DNA from: Palsa-1447 sp964550715
GTDB lineage: Bacteria > Verrucomicrobiota > Verrucomicrobiia > Opitutales > Opitutaceae
Reading direction: 5' to 3'
Assembly: GCA_964550715.1 (NCBI GenBank)
Contig: CAZKAH010000002.1
Location: forward strand, 113,030-177,029
DNA length: 64,000 nt
Made by a program: the position numbers and the translations under genes. The number at the start of each line of letters is the position of its first letter. Position 1 is the first letter of the stretch. Of this stretch, positions 1-10,000 are shown in pieces. The notes under the pieces are model-generated. The model worked only from the letters and a program-made list of their open reading frames with translations, ran no database searches and had not been told where the DNA came from.

Positions 1-2030
1 GCGGCCTCGTCCAGGGGCACGGCGAGCATTGCCCCGGCGGGCAGGCCCTGCATCAGCCGGCCGCGGGCGGCAACCAGCGCCAGCGCGTCCTCCGGGGCGA
101 AGACCCCGGCGATCGTGGCGGCGACGTATTCGCCGATGCTGTGGCCGATCATGGCCTCGGGCCGGATGCCCCAGCTGATCCACAGCTGCGCGAGCGCATA
201 CTCGACGACGAAGAGCGCCGGTTGCGCGAGCCGGGTCTGCTTCAGCTGGGCGTCGGCCGCCGCCTCGCCGCCCTTGGCCGGATAGAGCACCGTGCGCAGG
301 TCGAGCTCCAGGAGGGGCGTCAGCACCGCGCAGGCGCGGTCCACCTCGTCGCGAAAGACGGCCTCGGTCTCATACAGCCCGCGGCCCATGTTGGCGTGCT
401 GCGCACCCTGGCCGGGGAAGAGGAAGGCCACCGGCCGCTTGGCGCCCGCCGGGACCGTCGCGGCCTTTTCCGCCGCGAGCAGGCGGATGATCTCGGCGGC
501 GTCGCGGCCCACCACCGCACGGCGGTGGGCAAACGCCTTGCGGCCGACCGCCAGGGTGTAGGCGGCGTCGGCGAACGGGAGCGCCGGATGGTCCCGGAGA
601 TGCCGGGAAAGCTTCTCGACCGCCGCCGCCAGGCTCTCCGGCGTGCGGGCGGAGAGGACGAAGAGCTGGGCGGCCCGCGACGGGCCGGACGGCGCCGCCG
701 CCGGCGGCTGCTCGATCACCGCGTGCGCGTTGGTCCCGCCCACCCCGAGCGAGGCGACCAGCGCGCGGCGCGGCGGCCCCTCGCGGCCCCACTCGGTCAG
801 CCGGGTCGCGACGAAGAAGGGGCTGTGCGCGAAGTCGATCTTCGGGTTCGGGACCGAGTAGTTCACGGTGGGCGGGATGATCCCCTCCTTCACCGCGAGG
901 ACCGTCTTCATCAGCCCCGCCACGCCCGCCGCGCGGTCCAGGTGCCCGAAATTGGCCTTCACCGAGCCGAGGGCGCAGTACTGCTGGCGCTCCGTCCAAA
1001 GCGAGAAGGCCTTGGAGAGCGCGCTCACCTCGATCGGATCGCCGACCAGCGTGGCCGTCCCGTGCGCCTCGACGAAGCCGATCGAGTCGGGATGCACCCC
1101 CGAGCGCTCGAGCGCCGAGGTGATCGACTCCACCTGGCCCTGCACGCTCGGCGCGAGGAAGCCCGCCTTCACCGCCCCGTCGTTGTTGATGGCCGAGCCG
1201 CGGATCACCGCGTGGATCGTGTCGCCGTCGGCGATCGCCCGGTCGAGCCGCTTCAGGACGACCATGCCGACGCCGTTGCCGAAGACCGTGCCGCTCGCCT
1301 GGGCGTCGAAGGTGCGGCAGTGCCCGTCGCGCGAGACGATGCTGCCCTCCTCGTAGATGTAGCCCGAGGCGGGATCGCCGTTGAGCGAGACGCCGCCCGC
1401 GAGGACCATCTCGCTGTCGCCGAGGAGGATGCTCTGGCAGGCCAGGTGCACCGCGACGAGCGAGGTCGAGCAGTACGTCTGCACCGTCACGCCCGGGCCC
1501 CGCAGGTTCAGCTTGTAGGAGACGATGGTCGCCAGCGCGTCGCGGTCGTTGAACATGCTGATCGCGGAGATGGAGCCCAGGCCGGCCGTCAGCTGCTCCT
1601 GCTGGGGGAGCAGGTTGTGCATGAAATACTTGGACAGGTTGGCGCCCGCGAACACGCCGATCCGACCCCGGTAGCGGTCCGGGTCGTAGCCGGCATCCTC
1701 CAGGGCCTGCCAGGAGGTTTCCAGGAGAACGCGGACCTGCGGGTCGATGACCTCGGCTTCGCGCGGGGTGAACCCGAAGAAGGCCGGCTCGAAGCCCGTC
1801 ACGTCGCCGATCTGCGGGTTGGCGTTGACGAAGCCGGGCGAGCGGATGATCTCCCGCGAGATGCCCGCAGCGTGGAGCTCGTCCTCGTTGTAGAAAGAGA
1901 TGGATTCCACGCCGTTGCGCAGGTTCTCCCAGAACTCGTGGACGGTCGTCGCCCCGGGGTACCGCAGCTGCATTCCGATCACCGCCACGGCCTTCTGGTG
2001 GTCTGTAAGGTCTGCGGTTGGTGAGCCCAT
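1..2030 (-). CDS. Type I modular polyketide synthase, KS-AT (3' end beyond window)
   Basis: This is the N-terminal 676 residues of a modular PKS; the rest lies off the left edge. The ketosynthase domain (about residues 12-435) has all three catalytic residues: Cys187 in TYCSTSL, His in EAHGTAT, and His in KANFGH. A KS-AT linker follows, then an acyltransferase starting near residue 540 with the FPGQG motif and nucleophile Ser at about 631 in GHSIGEY. The motif that separates malonyl from methylmalonyl specificity is not reached, so the extender unit cannot be read. The start ATG is at 2028-2030, 68 bases after the stop of the upstream KS gene. It is the fourth gene of the NRPS-PKS line, so it would extend the peptidyl chain made by the NRPS proteins. 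KS motifs are unambiguous; the product is inferred. Confidence 0.93.
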   Translation of the reverse strand, partial: MGSPTADLTDHQKAVAVIGMQLRYPGATTVHEFWENLRNGVESISFYNEDELHAAGISREIIRSPGFVNANPQIGDVTGFEPAFFGFTPREAEVIDPQVRVLLETSWQALEDAGYDPDRYRGRIGVFAGANLSKYFMHNLLPQQEQLTAGLGSISAISMFNDRDALATIVSYKLNLRGPGVTVQTYCSTSLVAVHLACQSILLGDSEMVLAGGVSLNGDPASGYIYEEGSIVSRDGHCRTFDAQASGTVFGNGVGMVVLKRLDRAIADGDTIHAVIRGSAINNDGAVKAGFLAPSVQGQVESITSALERSGVHPDSIGFVEAHGTATLVGDPIEVSALSKAFSLWTERQQYCALGSVKANFGHLDRAAGVAGLMKTVLAVKEGIIPPTVNYSVPNPKIDFAHSPFFVATRLTEWGREGPPRRALVASLGVGGTNAHAVIEQPPAAAPSGPSRAAQLFVLSARTPESLAAAVEKLSRHLRDHPALPFADAAYTLAVGRKAFAHRRAVVGRDAAEIIRLLAAEKAATVPAGAKRPVAFLFPGQGAQHANMGRGLYETEAVFRDEVDRACAVLTPLLELDLRTVLYPAKGGEAAADAQLKQTRLAQPALFVVEYALAQLWISWGIRPEAMIGHSIGEYVAATIAGVFAPEDALALVAARGRLMQGLPAGAMLAVPLDEA

Positions 2031-2098
2031 TTTATCGCCGGAAGTGCAAGGTTGCGAATGGCGTCATTCGCACACAAGGGGAAAATCCCCGCGGGGCG

Positions 2099-3793
2099 TC
2101 ACGATCCGGCGGAGGGCTCGATCCAGTAGCGCTTTCGCTCGAACGGATAGGTGGGAAGGGCGACGGGCCGGCCGGGGGCCGGCTCCGCGCCCCACGCGAC
2201 CTCGCGGCCTTCCAGCCAGCGGCGAACGGTCAGGGGCACGGCGACATTCTGGCCCGTGCCGCGCCGCAGCGCGGCCGCCCCTTCCGTGCTCGTCGAGACG
2301 GCGGTGGCAAACCGGTGGGCGAAGGCCCGCCGCCCGGCGCGCAGAGTGTGCGCCACATCCGCGATGTTCAACCCGGGATGGGTCGCCAGGTGGTCGGCCA
2401 GCCGGCGGCGGGCGGCATCGAGCGCCGCGGGGGTCCGCGCGGAAACGAGCAGCCACTGGGGGCCGGCCGGCGGGGCGCTGGCCGCGCGCGCCGGCGCCTC
2501 CTCCAGAACCACGTGCGCGTTCGTCCCACCGATGCCGAAGGAGCTGACCCCGGCGCGCCGCGGAAGCGCGGACTGCGGCCAGTCGATCAGCGCCGTGTTC
2601 ACGAAAAATGGGCTCTCCTGCAGGTTCAGCTTGGGATTCGGCGCCGTGAAATGCAGGGTCGGCGGAATCCGGCCCGAGCGGACCGCCAGGGCCGCCTTGA
2701 TCAGGCCGGCCATGCCGGCCGCCGCGTCGAGGTGGCCGACGTTGGACTTGGCGGACCCGAGCGCGCAGAAACCGCGGCGCTGGGTCTGGGCGCGGAAGAC
2801 CCGGGTGAGCGCCGCCACCTCGATCGGGTCGCCGAGGGGGGTCGCCGTGCCGTGCGCCTCGATGAATCCGATCGTGTCGGGCGCGACGCCGGCCGCCGCC
2901 TGCGCCAGCGCGATCACCTCGGCCTGGCCCTCGAGGGCCGGCGCGGTGAAGCCCACCTTGCCCGCGCCGTCGTTGTTGACCGCCGACCCGCGGATGATCG
3001 CGATCACCTCGTCGCCCCCCGCGTCCTCCAGCCGTTTTAGGACCACGACGCCGCAGCCGCTGCCGGGCACCGTCCCCTGGGCCTGCGCGTCGAACGGCCG
3101 GCAGCGCCCGTCGGGCGAGGAGATCCCTCCCTCTTGGAAGGGATAGCCCGCGCAATGGGGCACCTTGACCGAGACTCCGCCGGCAAGGGCGAGGTCGCAC
3201 TGGAAATTGAGGAGGTTGAGGCAGGCCTGCTGCACGGCCACGAGGCCCGTGGAGCAGGCCGTCTGGACCGTGATCGCCGGGCCCCGCAGGTCCAGCTTGT
3301 AGGCCAGCTGCTGGGTGAGGGCGTCCTTGTCGTTGGCGATGCAGACCTGGTAGAGCCCGACGTTTTCGAGGAGCTTCGGATTCGTCGCCAGGTTGTAGAG
3401 GAGATAGGTGCTCAGACCGGTGCCCGCGAAGACCCCGATCGAGCCGCCGAACCGGGCCGGGTCGACCGCCGCGCTCTCGAGGGCCTCCCAGGCGCATTCG
3501 AGGAACAGGCGGTGCTGGGGATCGAGCACCTCCGCCACCCGGGGCGTGAAGCCGAAGAATTCCGCGTCGAACTTGTCGTAGTCCTCGATCGTCCCGCCCG
3601 CGTGCACGAGCGAGGGATCGGCGAGCTCCGCCTCCGTCAGCCCGGCCTGCCGCAGCTCCTCGTCGGAAAGGCGCGTGATGCAGTCCCGGCCCTCGCAGAG
3701 GTTGCGCCAGTAGGCCGCAACGTCCGCGGCCCCGGGGAAACGCCCCGCCAAACCGACGATGGCGATCGCATTGCTGGGGGGTTCGTGGCTCAT
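2099..3793 (-). CDS. AT-less ketosynthase (KS-only PKS protein)
   Basis: This 564-residue protein is a complete ketosynthase with catalytic Cys180 (TACSTGL), His314 (EAHGTAT) and His354 (KSNVGH). After the usual post-KS linker (to about residue 505) it passes directly, within about 15 residues, into the segment that normally follows an acyltransferase (LEGREVAW near 527, YPFERKRYWIEP at 549-560). The roughly 300-residue AT between them is absent without frame damage, and there is no carrier domain. The start ATG overlaps the stop of the upstream NRPS gene (ATGA), so the two are translationally coupled. It sits at the NRPS-to-PKS switch. It may take the peptidyl chain from the last peptidyl carrier and work with an AT and ACP in trans, or it may be a non-elongating KS. 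Family assignment is certain; role is inference. Confidence 0.9.
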   Translation of the reverse strand: MSHEPPSNAIAIVGLAGRFPGAADVAAYWRNLCEGRDCITRLSDEELRQAGLTEAELADPSLVHAGGTIEDYDKFDAEFFGFTPRVAEVLDPQHRLFLECAWEALESAAVDPARFGGSIGVFAGTGLSTYLLYNLATNPKLLENVGLYQVCIANDKDALTQQLAYKLDLRGPAITVQTACSTGLVAVQQACLNLLNFQCDLALAGGVSVKVPHCAGYPFQEGGISSPDGRCRPFDAQAQGTVPGSGCGVVVLKRLEDAGGDEVIAIIRGSAVNNDGAGKVGFTAPALEGQAEVIALAQAAAGVAPDTIGFIEAHGTATPLGDPIEVAALTRVFRAQTQRRGFCALGSAKSNVGHLDAAAGMAGLIKAALAVRSGRIPPTLHFTAPNPKLNLQESPFFVNTALIDWPQSALPRRAGVSSFGIGGTNAHVVLEEAPARAASAPPAGPQWLLVSARTPAALDAARRRLADHLATHPGLNIADVAHTLRAGRRAFAHRFATAVSTSTEGAAALRRGTGQNVAVPLTVRRWLEGREVAWGAEPAPGRPVALPTYPFERKRYWIEPSAGS

Positions 3794-6700
3794 GGGCGCG
3801 CGCCCCCTGCCCTACGGGCTTCGCCCCGCCGCTGCAATGCCTGGCGCTGCGCCTCGGCGCGCCGCGCGGCCGCCTCCACCGTGGCCGCCGCGTCGCCGTC
3901 GTCGCCGGCCCCGCCCAGATGCGCCGCCAGGGCGCGCACCGTCGGGTGCGCGAAGAGGTCGAGCATCGCCACCGGCCGGCCGAGCTGTGCCTGGAGCCGG
4001 GCCTGCACCTGGACGAGCAGCAGCGAATGCCCCCCGACGTCGAAGAAGCTGCGGGTGACCCCGACCTCGCCCCTGCCCAACACATCCGCCCAGACGGCGG
4101 CGATCGTCTCCTCGAGCGCCGTGGCCGGCGGCTCCCCGCCGGCCGAGCCCGCGAGGTCCGGGGCGGGCAGCGCCCGGCGGTCCACCTTGCCGTTCGGCGT
4201 CAGCGGCAGCCGCTCGAGCCAGACCAGGTGCGAGGGGAGCATGACCGCGGGCAGCCGCTCGCGGAGCGCCGCGCGCACCGCGGCCTCGGACGCCGGACCT
4301 TCCGGGGAAGCCACGAGCCAGCCGACGAGCGCCGGCTCGCCGCCGGCGGCACGGACATCGGCCGCCGCCGCGGCGACGCCGGGCAGCGCGAGCAGCGCCG
4401 CCTCGACCTCCCCCAGCTCGATCCGGACGCCGCGAATCTTCACCTGCTGGTCGGCCCGGCCCCGGAATTCCAGCTTTCCGTCCGGGCGCCAGCGCGCGAG
4501 GTCGCCCGTCCGGTAGAGCCGCGCGCCCGGCTCGGCGGCGCACGGATCGGGGACGAAGGCCTCGGCCGTGAGCTCGGGCCGGCCGAGGTAGCCGCGGGCC
4601 AGGCTCGGCCCGGTGAGGAAGATCTCCCCGACCGCGCCGGCCGGCACGCGCCGGAAGTCCGGGCCCAGGAGCCGCAGCTGCGTCCGGGAAATCGGACGGC
4701 CGATGTCGGGCGGCTGCAGGGACCGAGCGGGGCCGACCTCTCCCGAGGTCGCCACCACCGCGTGCTCGGTCGGCCCGTAGTTGTTGCTCACGTGGAACGG
4801 CAGGCCGTCCGGAGGCGCCGCCCGCAGCCGGTCGCCGCCGGTGAGCAGCCAGCGCAGGCCCGTGGTCGCCGGCCACGGCAACCGCAGGAGCATCTCCGCC
4901 AGGGGCGTCGGCGCGAAGCTGAGCGTCGCTCCGGCCGCGACCAGCCAGTCGCGGAGGCCCTCGGGGTGGGCGGCGACATCGGCCGGGGCCACGGCGACGC
5001 ACGCGCCCGCGGCCAGGGCCGGCCAGATCTCCCAGACGGAGGCGTCGAAGGCCTGGCCGGCGAGCATCGTCGCCACGTCGGCATCCCCGAGCGCAAAGGC
5101 CTCGCGGTGCCAGGCGGCGAGGTGGGCCAGCGCCCCGTGGCTGACCGCGACGGCCTTCGGCTGGCCGGTCGAGCCGGAGGTAAAAATGACGTAGGCCAGC
5201 TGCCCGTCCTCGACCGGCGCGATCGGCTGGTCCGGCTCGGGCTCGGCGTTCTCCCAATCGAGCACGGTCAGCCGGCTGCCGGCGAAGATCTCCTCCAGCG
5301 CGCCCTGGGTGATGACCGCGCGGGCGTGGGCCTGCGCGGCCAGCGCCTTCAGGCGGTCGGGCGGATGGGCGGGGTCCAGCGGCAGGTAGGCCCCGCCCGC
5401 GAACCAGATCGCCAGCTGCGCGATCACGAGCCCGGCGGAACGCGGCAGGCACACCGCCACCACCGTTTCCGCACCCACGCCCCGGGCCCGCAGCGTCCGC
5501 GCCAGGCCGCGGGCGCGGTCGACCAGGTCCCGATAGGTGAGCAGCCGGCCGGTCTCCAGCACCGCGACGGCCGCCGGCGCGCGCCGGGCGCAGTCAGCCA
5601 CCTGCGCGGGAACGGACCGGCGCGCGGGGATGCCCAGATCCGCCCCGCGCTCAAGCTCGCCGAGCGCGGCCTGCTCCGCGTCGCCGGGTTCCAGCAGCGC
5701 CGAGAGCCTCGCCTGCGGCGCGGCCGAGGCCGCCGCCAGCACCCGGGTCAGCAGCCGGCCGAACTGCGCGGCGGTCTCCGGGGCGAACAGGTCCGTGCGG
5801 TAGTCGAGCGAGCCGCGCAGCCCGGCCGCCGAGTCCGTCAGCGACAGGGTCAGGTCAAATTTCGCAACCGCGCCCTCCGGCTCGATCGGGGTGAGCGAGA
5901 GGCCGGGGAGGTCGAGCCGCTGGTCGTTTGCCGGCTCGAAGGAAAGCACGGCCTGGACCAGGGGCGTGTGGCTTAGCTGGCGCTCGGGGTTGAGCTCCTC
6001 GACGAGCCGGTCGAAGGGCGCGTCCGCGTGGGCGAGCGCGGCCTGGACGCCCGCCCGCGTCCGGCGAACCAGCTCCTCGAAGGACGGGTCCCCCGCGAGA
6101 TCGGCCCGCAGGACCAGCGTGTTCACGAAGAAGCCGATCAGCGGCTCGAATTCCCCGCGCGAGCGCCCGGCCACGGGCGACCCGACCGCGAAATCGCGCT
6201 GGCCGCTCCAGCCCGCCAGCGCCGCCTGGAAGGCCGCGAGCGTGACGACAAAGAGCGTCGTCTCCTCGCGCCGGGCCAGGCCGGCAAGGGCCGCGCGCGC
6301 CGGCGCCGCCAGCTCGACCGGCACGCTCGCGCCGCGGAAGCCCTGGACGGCGGGCCGTGCAAAATCCGTCGGCAGCTCAAGCGCCGGCAGGCCGGCCAGG
6401 CGCTCCTTCCACCACTGCACCGAGGCCTCCGTCGCCGCCACGCTTGGGGCCGAGCGCTGCCAGGCCGCGTAGTCGGCATATTGGAGGGCGAGCGGCGGGG
6501 GCGGGCCCTCGCGGCCCGCGGCGAGCGCCGCGTAGTGCGCGCCGATCTCCCGGATGAAGACGCCCGTCGACCAACCGTCGGAGATGATATGGTGGAGCGA
6601 ACAGATGACAGCATGCTCCTCGGCGCCCAGCCGCAGCACGCGGGCGCGGGCAAGCGGACCGCGCTCCAGGTCGAAGGGCCGCGCGGCTTCCTCGGCCGCG

Positions 6701-7092
6701 GCCGCCCGGGCGGCGGCCAGGGGATCAGGGGCGGAAGAGACGTCGGCCGATCCGATCTCGAGCGGGGATTCGCCCGGCCCCTGGACGCGCTGCCGCGGCT
6801 CGCCGCCCGGCCCCGCGACGAAGACCGTCCGCAGGATCTCGTGCCGCGCCGCCACTGCCCGGAGGCTGCGCTCGAAGCGGGCGAGGTCGAAGGTCCCCCG
6901 CAGGAGGAAGGCGGCGGAGATGTTGTAGGCCGCGTTCCCGGGCACGAGCCGGTCCAGGAACCAGAGGCGGCGCTGCGCAAAGGAAAGCGGCGCGTCCTGC
7001 CCCGGCGGGCGGCGCGGGATCCGGGCGGCGCCGGCGCCCTCCTCCCGCAGCAGTCGCGCCAGCAGCTCGTCGTCCGCTTCGGCCGCGCTCAT
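3790..7092 (-). CDS. Nonribosomal peptide synthetase, one module (C-A-PCP)
   Basis: This 1100-residue protein has a condensation domain with HHIISDGWS near residue 165, an adenylation domain with the A3 loop IFTSGSTGQPKA near 634, YRTGDLARW, and the A10 lysine in LPLTPNGKVDR. A carrier domain follows with GGHS near residue 1022. The specificity residues read by eye give D-A-W-F-L-G-N-V-V-K, which matches a known leucine code; the fourth position depends on the alignment (F or T). The start is the ATG that overlaps the TGA of the preceding NRPS gene (ATGA at 7089-7092). A much longer open frame continues upstream but lies inside that gene in another frame. The gene ends in a second ATGA overlap with the KS gene. 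It is predicted to add the third residue, leucine or a similar aliphatic residue, before the chain passes to the PKS proteins. Confidence 0.93.
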   Translation of the reverse strand: MSAAEADDELLARLLREEGAGAARIPRRPPGQDAPLSFAQRRLWFLDRLVPGNAAYNISAAFLLRGTFDLARFERSLRAVAARHEILRTVFVAGPGGEPRQRVQGPGESPLEIGSADVSSAPDPLAAARAAAAEEAARPFDLERGPLARARVLRLGAEEHAVICSLHHIISDGWSTGVFIREIGAHYAALAAGREGPPPPLALQYADYAAWQRSAPSVAATEASVQWWKERLAGLPALELPTDFARPAVQGFRGASVPVELAAPARAALAGLARREETTLFVVTLAAFQAALAGWSGQRDFAVGSPVAGRSRGEFEPLIGFFVNTLVLRADLAGDPSFEELVRRTRAGVQAALAHADAPFDRLVEELNPERQLSHTPLVQAVLSFEPANDQRLDLPGLSLTPIEPEGAVAKFDLTLSLTDSAAGLRGSLDYRTDLFAPETAAQFGRLLTRVLAAASAAPQARLSALLEPGDAEQAALGELERGADLGIPARRSVPAQVADCARRAPAAVAVLETGRLLTYRDLVDRARGLARTLRARGVGAETVVAVCLPRSAGLVIAQLAIWFAGGAYLPLDPAHPPDRLKALAAQAHARAVITQGALEEIFAGSRLTVLDWENAEPEPDQPIAPVEDGQLAYVIFTSGSTGQPKAVAVSHGALAHLAAWHREAFALGDADVATMLAGQAFDASVWEIWPALAAGACVAVAPADVAAHPEGLRDWLVAAGATLSFAPTPLAEMLLRLPWPATTGLRWLLTGGDRLRAAPPDGLPFHVSNNYGPTEHAVVATSGEVGPARSLQPPDIGRPISRTQLRLLGPDFRRVPAGAVGEIFLTGPSLARGYLGRPELTAEAFVPDPCAAEPGARLYRTGDLARWRPDGKLEFRGRADQQVKIRGVRIELGEVEAALLALPGVAAAAADVRAAGGEPALVGWLVASPEGPASEAAVRAALRERLPAVMLPSHLVWLERLPLTPNGKVDRRALPAPDLAGSAGGEPPATALEETIAAVWADVLGRGEVGVTRSFFDVGGHSLLLVQVQARLQAQLGRPVAMLDLFAHPTVRALAAHLGGAGDDGDAAATVEAAARRAEAQRQALQRRGEARRAGGARP

Positions 7093-10000
7093 GCCAGAAC
7101 GCCCCCGCGGCGGCGGTTCTTTTCGTCCTCCGTCATCGCCCGCAGCCGCAGCCGCACGCGGGCGTGGCTCTCGGCGACGCCGGGCGAGGCCTCGCGCTCC
7201 ACCGCCGCCCGGGCGCAGCCCGCGGGGGTCGGATCCTCGAAGAGGCTCATGAGCGGCACCTCGATCGCGAGCTGTTCGCGCAGCCGCGAGATGAACTGCG
7301 TCGCGAGCAGCGAATGTCCGCCCAGCGTGAAGAAGTTGTCGTGACGGGCCACCGTCTCGACCGCCAGGAGTTCCCGCCACAGCACAGCCACGAGTTCCTC
7401 GACGGAGCCCTGCGGCGCGTCGCCGCCGCTTGAGGCCGGGCCCGCCGGCGCGGGCAGCGCGGCGCGGTCGAGCTTCCCGTTGCGGGTCAACGGCAGCGCG
7501 GCCAGGGGCACGATGACCGCCGGCACCATGTATTCGGGCAGCGTCCGGCTCAGTTCCTGCCGCAGGGCGGCCGGATCGACCGCGTGGCCCGGGACCGGGA
7601 CGGCATAGCCCACCAGCCGCTTCGAGCCGGACGCGTCCTCCGGCGCGAGCACGACCGCCTGGGCCACCCCGGCCTGGCGGGCCAGCGCCGCCTCGATCTC
7701 GCCCAGCTCCACGCGGAAGCCGCGGATCTTCACCTGGTGGTCGTTGCGGCCGAGATATTCCAGGACGCCCCCCTGCCGCCACCGGGCCAGGTCGCCGGTT
7801 CGGTACATCCGGCTCCCGGGGGGGCCCGCGGGGTCGGGCACGAAGCGCTCCGCGGTGAGGGCCGACCGGCGGAGGTAGCCGCGCGCCAATCCGGCGCCGG
7901 AGACGTGCAGCTCCCCGGGCACGCCCGTCGCCACCGGGCGGAAATAGGCGTCCAGGACGCGGACGCCCAGGTCGGGGATCCCGCGCCCGATCAGGCTCCC
8001 GCCGCCGGCCGCCGCCAGCCGCGCGTCGAGCCGGAGATAGCTCACATGGACGGTGGTCTCGGTGATCCCGTACATGTTGACCAGGACCGGCGCGTTTTCC
8101 GGATGGCGGCCGTACCAGTCCGCCAGCCGGTCCAGGCTCAGCGCTTCGCCGCCGAAGATGACCCAGCGGAGCGCGAGCCGGCGGCCGAGCTCGGCGTTTT
8201 CCCGATCCGCCTGCTGCAATTGATGGAACGCCGAGGGCGTCTGGTTCAGCACCGTGACGCCCTCCCGCACGAGAAGCTGGAGGAATTCGCCGGGCGCCCG
8301 GCTCGTCAGGTAGGGCACAACCACCAACCGGCCGCCATGGAGGAGCGGGCCCCAGAGTTCCCAGACGGAGAAATCGAAGGTATAGGCATGGAACAGCGTC
8401 CACACCTCGCCGGCGCCAAAATTGAACCAGGGCTGCGTCGCCTCGAACAGGCGCGCGGTGGCGTGGTGGCTGACGACCACGCCCTTGGGCGTGCCCGTCG
8501 AGCCGGAGGTGTAAATGACGTAGGCCGGATGCAGCGGCCGCAGGGGCGCGCGGCGATCGCGGTCGGTGGGATCGGCCGCCGGGCTTCCCTCCAGCGCCGT
8601 CCGCGTCTCGGCGGCATCGAGCACGAGGCGCCCGGCGCCCGCGGGGAAGGCCGCTGCTGATTCCGACCGCGCCAGGACCGCCGCCGGCCGGGCATCGCCG
8701 AGCATGAAGGCCAGGCGCTCAGCCGGGGTATCGGGGTCCAGCGGAAGGTAAGCCGCTCCGGCCTTGAGCACCGCCAGCACGGCGACCACCAGGTCCAGCG
8801 AGCGCGGCAGGCAGAGGGCCACGAGATCCTCGGGGCCGACGCCCCGGCCGATCAGCAGGTGCGCGAGCCGGTTGGCGCGCTCGTTCAGGGCGCGGTAGCT
8901 CAGGGTTCCCTCCTCAGCCGTCACCGCGGTGGCGTCGGGCGTGCGCGCCGCCTGCTGCTCAAAAAGCGCGGGCAGCGTTGCGGCACCGGCGGCCGCGGGA
9001 GCCGACCCGGCGGCCCATGACTCGATGGCCGCCGCCTCGGCCGGGGGAACCCAGGCCAGGTCGCGCAGCTTTGACGCCGGCCCCCGGCCGGCCGCGCGCA
9101 GGATTTCCCCGAGGCGGTCCAGGAACCGCGCCCCGGTCTCCGGGCTGAAGAGGTCCCGGTTGTACTCGAGGGAGAGGGCGATCGAACCGTCCGGATTCTC
9201 GCCGGCCGTGAGCGTCAGCTCGAACTTGGCGCCCGCCGTTTCGAGTTCGAGCGGCTCGATCTCCGCCGCGCCGAAGGCCCGCTCCGCCCGGGGCGTGTTC
9301 TGCATCGTGAACATCACCTGGAAGACGGGCGTGCGGGCCGGGTCGCGCGCGGGCTGGACCGCCTCCACCACCTGCTCGAAGGGCGCCTCCTGGCGATCGT
9401 AGGCCCGGAGCGTCCGCTCCCGCACGCGCCGGACCAGTTCCTGGAAGCTGATTTCTCCGGCGACGTCGGAACGGATGACGACCGTGTTCACGAACAATCC
9501 GATCATCCCCTCCAGTTCGCGGCGCAGGCGCCCCGCCACCGGGACGCCCACCCCAAAATCTTCCTGGCCGCTGTGCCGCCAGAGCCAGACCTCCCAGGCC
9601 GAGAGGAGCACCATGAAAAGCGTCGCCCCCTCGGCGCGGGCGATCGACCGCAGCGCCTGGGCCTCGCCCGCCGCGACCGAACCCGCGGCCCCGCCCCCGC
9701 GGAAGGTCTGGACGGCGGGGCGTGCGCCCTCCACCGGAAGGTCGAGCGCGGGCATCCCGGCGAGTTCCGCCTGCCAGGCCTGCACCTGCCGCGCGATGGA
9801 GCCCTCGCCCACCCGCTCGCGCTGCCAGCGCGCGTAGTCGCCATAACCGAGCGGCAGCTTCTCCAGCTGGCCGCCCGCGTAGAGCACTCCCAGCTCCCGC
9901 ACGAGGATTCCCTCCGACCACCCGTCGAAAACCGCATGGTGGAACATGAAGGCGAGGACGTGCTCGCCCGGACCGGTGGCGCAGATCCAAGCCCGCCACA

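Noticed and set aside
141..2024. Long plus-strand open frame over the left-edge PKS
   Set aside because: It is a GC-rich shadow of the minus-strand KS-AT gene; its translation is Arg/Gly/Ala-rich and matches no fold, while the minus strand has full KS motifs.
7093..8403. Upstream extension of the one-module NRPS frame
   Set aside because: The stretch overlaps the bimodular NRPS gene in another frame and reads as low-complexity; the ATG at 7092 overlapping the upstream stop is the natural start.
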